From: Paracyclopina nana
Lineage: Eukaryota > Arthropoda > Copepoda > Cyclopoida > Cyclopettidae
Direction: 5' to 3'
Assembly: GCA_019096065.1 (NCBI GenBank)
Contig: JAGUCH010000001.1
Span: 8,494,001 to 8,558,000 of the forward strand
DNA: 64,000 bases
Shown piece by piece: positions 61,542 through 64,000 of the stretch. Made by a program: the position numbers and the translations under genes. Below the pieces are notes generated by a model, which searched no databases, was not told where the DNA came from, and saw only the letters and a list, made by a program, of their open reading frames with translations. Numbering within the stretch: the stretch's first letter is position 1; each line of letters opens with the position of its first letter.

Positions 61542-62423
61542 ATGATTAATAAAGAGAAACTTACTAACCCAGCAACAGGATTAGATGCTGTTGCTGCTTT
61601 GTTTGGATTACGGCCTGACTTCTTCTTAGAACCTGATGAGGAAGAAGGACTAGTGATCTCCACTTCGTTTGCAGTGGAGGATCCGCCAAAGGATGCTAAT
61701 AAAAACAAGTCATTGGACCTGTCGGCCATCCCCAAGAAGGTTGGGTTCCAAGATGGCCAAAAATCAATCCTCACTTCTACTAAAATGACTTTGAAAGACT
61801 TGACTGTCCTAAATAATTCGGTGGTTCTGCCCCCTGGTAAGGTGGTAGAAACCACAGTAATGAAATTGTTGAAAGGAAAGACCTTGAGTCCATATGACTT
61901 GGGTGTGGTGCGAGCCCATTACACTGCGTTGCATGATGCGAGCACTGCTAATAAAATAATAGCTACTGCCCAAATGACTGCAAAGCACATGTTTGGGGCT
62001 GACCCAAATGATATTTACGAACGAAACCTTGAACGGGTTTTGAAATTAGCTGATGCTGCGTCCAAGGATTCATTAGTACCAGTGGCTGAGTCGGTCTACC
62101 ATGAAGATGCCCCACTGGATGAAAGGATTGAAGCTATCAATATTAATGAAATAATAGATGTTGAATCTGCTAGGCGAGTTGTGTTGCAAATGGTGGATCC
62201 GGAGTTGTCACCTGGAAAAAAGGTCATTGAGATGCAAAAACTATTTCAGGCCTTGCAGACCAGACCTGAGTTCACCCCATTGCAGCGCAAAATCTTTGTG
62301 GAATGTCACTTAAAAAGCCCTGAGGTGAGCTATGCTGTTCCCTCGTACTCGAACATTCGAAAAGTGTGTATGATCCTAAATACAATAAGGATTATATACC
62401 TTTGCCTCCTAATGGGCATCTGA
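61542..62423 (+). CDS. Retroelement Gag-like region, middle part
   Basis: This frame of 293 codons is in the same frame as the previous part. Its first ATG follows the amber stop by 8 codons. It is rich in Lys, Leu and acidic residues (FFLEPDEEEG, then a helical second half with QMVDPELSPGKKVIEMQKLF). The final 25 or so codons, a hydrophobic run IIYLCLLMGI, lie past the point where the next frame takes over and are probably not native. No recognised domain. Confidence 0.6.
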   Translation: MINKEKLTNPATGLDAVAALFGLRPDFFLEPDEEEGLVISTSFAVEDPPKDANKNKSLDLSAIPKKVGFQDGQKSILTSTKMTLKDLTVLNNSVVLPPGKVVETTVMKLLKGKTLSPYDLGVVRAHYTALHDASTANKIIATAQMTAKHMFGADPNDIYERNLERVLKLADAASKDSLVPVAESVYHEDAPLDERIEAININEIIDVESARRVVLQMVDPELSPGKKVIEMQKLFQALQTRPEFTPLQRKIFVECHLKSPEVSYAVPSYSNIRKVCMILNTIRIIYLCLLMGI

Positions 62424-63514
62424 AATTTGCCAATACTAGTGCCCTCAAGGAGATCAGAGCAAAGTACGCTAAGAGGTTCGATATGCAAAGTTCTTCTAAT
62501 ACTGCTGATAGTGTGCTAGAATTCTTGCGCACAGTGAGCACACTGGCCCGCCGGTATGACTGGAGCCATGATGCTATAATTGAAGGTTTATGCGAAGGGG
62601 CTACTGCAAGCACAGCTGAGTACTTCAGAGGTGTGGCAAGTGAAGGCGTAGAGATCCTTTGGAATGACATCTATGCTTACACCAAGAATGTCCAGGAGGT
62701 AGATGAGTTTGTAAGAATACATAACATCATCAGGAACCCCACCCAGACTTTTGATCAATCCGTTAGGGAATTGTATAAACTCAGGTTGCGAATCCATAGA
62801 GACTCTATGGATGGAGATGGCAAAGCACATGCCATTTCTGAGACGATCACTGATGCACATGCCCTACTGAAAAGGCATTGGCCTCAACAATACCAAGGGT
62901 ATATCAATATATACCATGAGCATCTGTTGAAACAAGGTACGCCCCTGAGGAGCATGGCCGCTCTATCGGAGATGGTCAAGGTAATTGGGGGCCATGTGGG
63001 GACTCACATACCGAAAACTGAGCGAGACAGAGGGGCTAGAGATGCTAGGCTACCTATGGCCCCAGCTGTTAAACACAAAGCCCATCTTGCTATGGTTGAA
63101 GTTGATGAGGACAATTTGGACAGTGCTAGCATGCTATCAGTGATGTCACATGTTAGCTCAAAGAGTGCCAAAATAATAAGTGCTCTGCATGGTGAGTTGG
63201 CTAGAAAGAATACAGAATTGGAACGCCAAACTGCTGAAGTAGCGGCGTTAAAAGCCGAGACTGAGGCTGAGCGATCTAAAAGAATTGCAGCTACCTTTAA
63301 TATCGACATTAGTAAGCTGCCGGCGGGAAACCCATTTGAAACAGGTGGATGCCTGTTCTGCAATGGGACCCACTATGCCAAAAGTTGCGAGAACTATCCA
63401 GGTGTTTCACTGGATGAGTTAAAAAAGGATGGCACTGTGTGTATATCTTGTAAAGGATTACACAAGGTCATAAATGGATTACCGTGCTGGAAGTCGAGAC
63501 AAGCACGAAGGTAA
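62324..63514 (+). CDS. Retroelement Gag-like region, C-terminal part with CCHC zinc knuckles
   Basis: This frame is -1 relative to the previous one and is open from 62324, with about 100 bases of overlap and no ATG near its start, so it is read as a continuation. It contains helical Gag-like sequence, a coiled-coil-prone run (ARKNTELERQTAEVAALKAE), then two cysteine-histidine knuckles: CLFCNGTHYAKSC (C-X2-C-X3-H-X4-C) and, 24 residues on, CISCKGLHKVINGLPC. This spacing is typical of Bel/Pao-type Gag nucleocapsids, which bind the RNA genome. It ends TAA at 63512-63514 after a basic tail (KSRQARR). Confidence 0.72.
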   Translation, partial: GELCCSLVLEHSKSVYDPKYNKDYIPLPPNGHLKFANTSALKEIRAKYAKRFDMQSSSNTADSVLEFLRTVSTLARRYDWSHDAIIEGLCEGATASTAEYFRGVASEGVEILWNDIYAYTKNVQEVDEFVRIHNIIRNPTQTFDQSVRELYKLRLRIHRDSMDGDGKAHAISETITDAHALLKRHWPQQYQGYINIYHEHLLKQGTPLRSMAALSEMVKVIGGHVGTHIPKTERDRGARDARLPMAPAVKHKAHLAMVEVDEDNLDSASMLSVMSHVSSKSAKIISALHGELARKNTELERQTAEVAALKAETEAERSKRIAATFNIDISKLPAGNPFETGGCLFCNGTHYAKSCENYPGVSLDELKKDGTVCISCKGLHKVINGLPCWKSRQARR

Positions 63515-64000
63515 TGTCTGAAATGGAAGAAGAACCTAAAACAGACACTACACTTGATGATTGTTATGTTCTGCCCTCATTTATGCGTGGAGAATGTAAC
63601 AAAGAAGTAGGGAGAGTGTATTTTGATCATCTAAAAGCACTCTCAGAAAAGAGAAAACAGTGCGCAAAGAGGCCTGATGAAAAAACCTCAAGTGCCATTG
63701 TTTTGGCCATATCTGGTTCTCAGTACATGAATGAGACTAAAGATGGGTTAACCCCACCTAGGATGTGGAAAGGAATATTGTTATGGGTAATTGTGATGCT
63801 AGCTTTGGTGCTGTGGCTGAACAATTATGACCAAGTCGTGCCTGTAGCGATAGTATACATTATAATAATGGTATGCTGGTGTATGTGCTGGTTTTTTCCA
63901 GACACATCCCACACGTATGATGTACCTGTACATGTGGCGAAGCTAACTGCTGGCTGCATTGAAACTCCGGATGAAAATGTACAGCCAGAAGGGATCATTA
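63514..64000 (+). CDS. Membrane-protein frame overlapping the Gag stop, open at the window edge
   Basis: The Gag stop and this ATG overlap in TAATG. The frame is open for at least 162 codons and is cut by the edge. Product features in order are an acidic N-terminus (MSEMEEEPKTDTTLDD), a charged stretch with an NET sequon (about residue 81), and two hydrophobic segments: ILLWVIVMLALVLWL at about residues 94-108 and, after NNYDQ, VVPVAIVYIIIMVCWCMCWF at about 114-133. A polar tail follows. No protease or reverse-transcriptase motif is visible yet. It may be an accessory or envelope-like membrane protein, or the N-terminal part of a larger polyprotein. Confidence 0.6.
   Translation, partial: MSEMEEEPKTDTTLDDCYVLPSFMRGECNKEVGRVYFDHLKALSEKRKQCAKRPDEKTSSAIVLAISGSQYMNETKDGLTPPRMWKGILLWVIVMLALVLWLNNYDQVVPVAIVYIIIMVCWCMCWFFPDTSHTYDVPVHVAKLTAGCIETPDENVQPEGII

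Overview
The window is animal nuclear DNA, most likely from an arthropod. Coding sequence is split by GT-AG introns and the background is AT-rich. The intergenic space is packed with short non-autonomous DNA transposons, and there are no operons or ribosome binding sites. The arthropod assignment rests on the Dally-like character of the one gene I can name and is an inference.

1-12.85 kb: the 3' part of a glypican gene on the + strand. Seven exons (130-288, 1122-1356, 5391-5547, 6869-7034, 10983-11155, 11458-12016, 12105-12544) join with matching phases into about 628 codons. They carry the 14-cysteine glypican core, acidic Ser-Gly glycosaminoglycan sites and a hydrophobic GPI-type tail. The signal-peptide exon lies upstream of the window. 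An AATAAA signal follows at 12838.

12.85-59 kb: a long stretch with no recognisable complete gene. It holds at least five families of short inverted-repeat elements, called A to E here. Many are near-perfect palindromes of about 120-235 bp, and many copies have 3-bp target-site duplications. They cluster between 33 and 56 kb and are sometimes nested. The stretch also holds two tandem duplications, a tRNA-Lys-like SINE head, and a compound repeat of 137-bp direct repeats around a GC-rich minisatellite. A few splice-bounded candidate exons are present. The best are a CpG-rich start exon at 22.4-22.86 kb and a signal-peptide exon at 32.2-32.37 kb, but I cannot link them into a named gene.

59-64 kb: the 5' part of a retroelement that runs off the right edge. 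A leader (possibly an LTR) precedes a long Gag-like coding region with coiled-coil potential and Bel/Pao-style CCHC zinc knuckles. One in-frame amber stop and one reading-frame change break this region. Its stop codon overlaps, as TAATG, the start of a further open frame with two transmembrane segments that is still open at the window edge. A membrane-protein frame directly after Gag, where protease/polymerase is expected, is the most unusual thing in the window.
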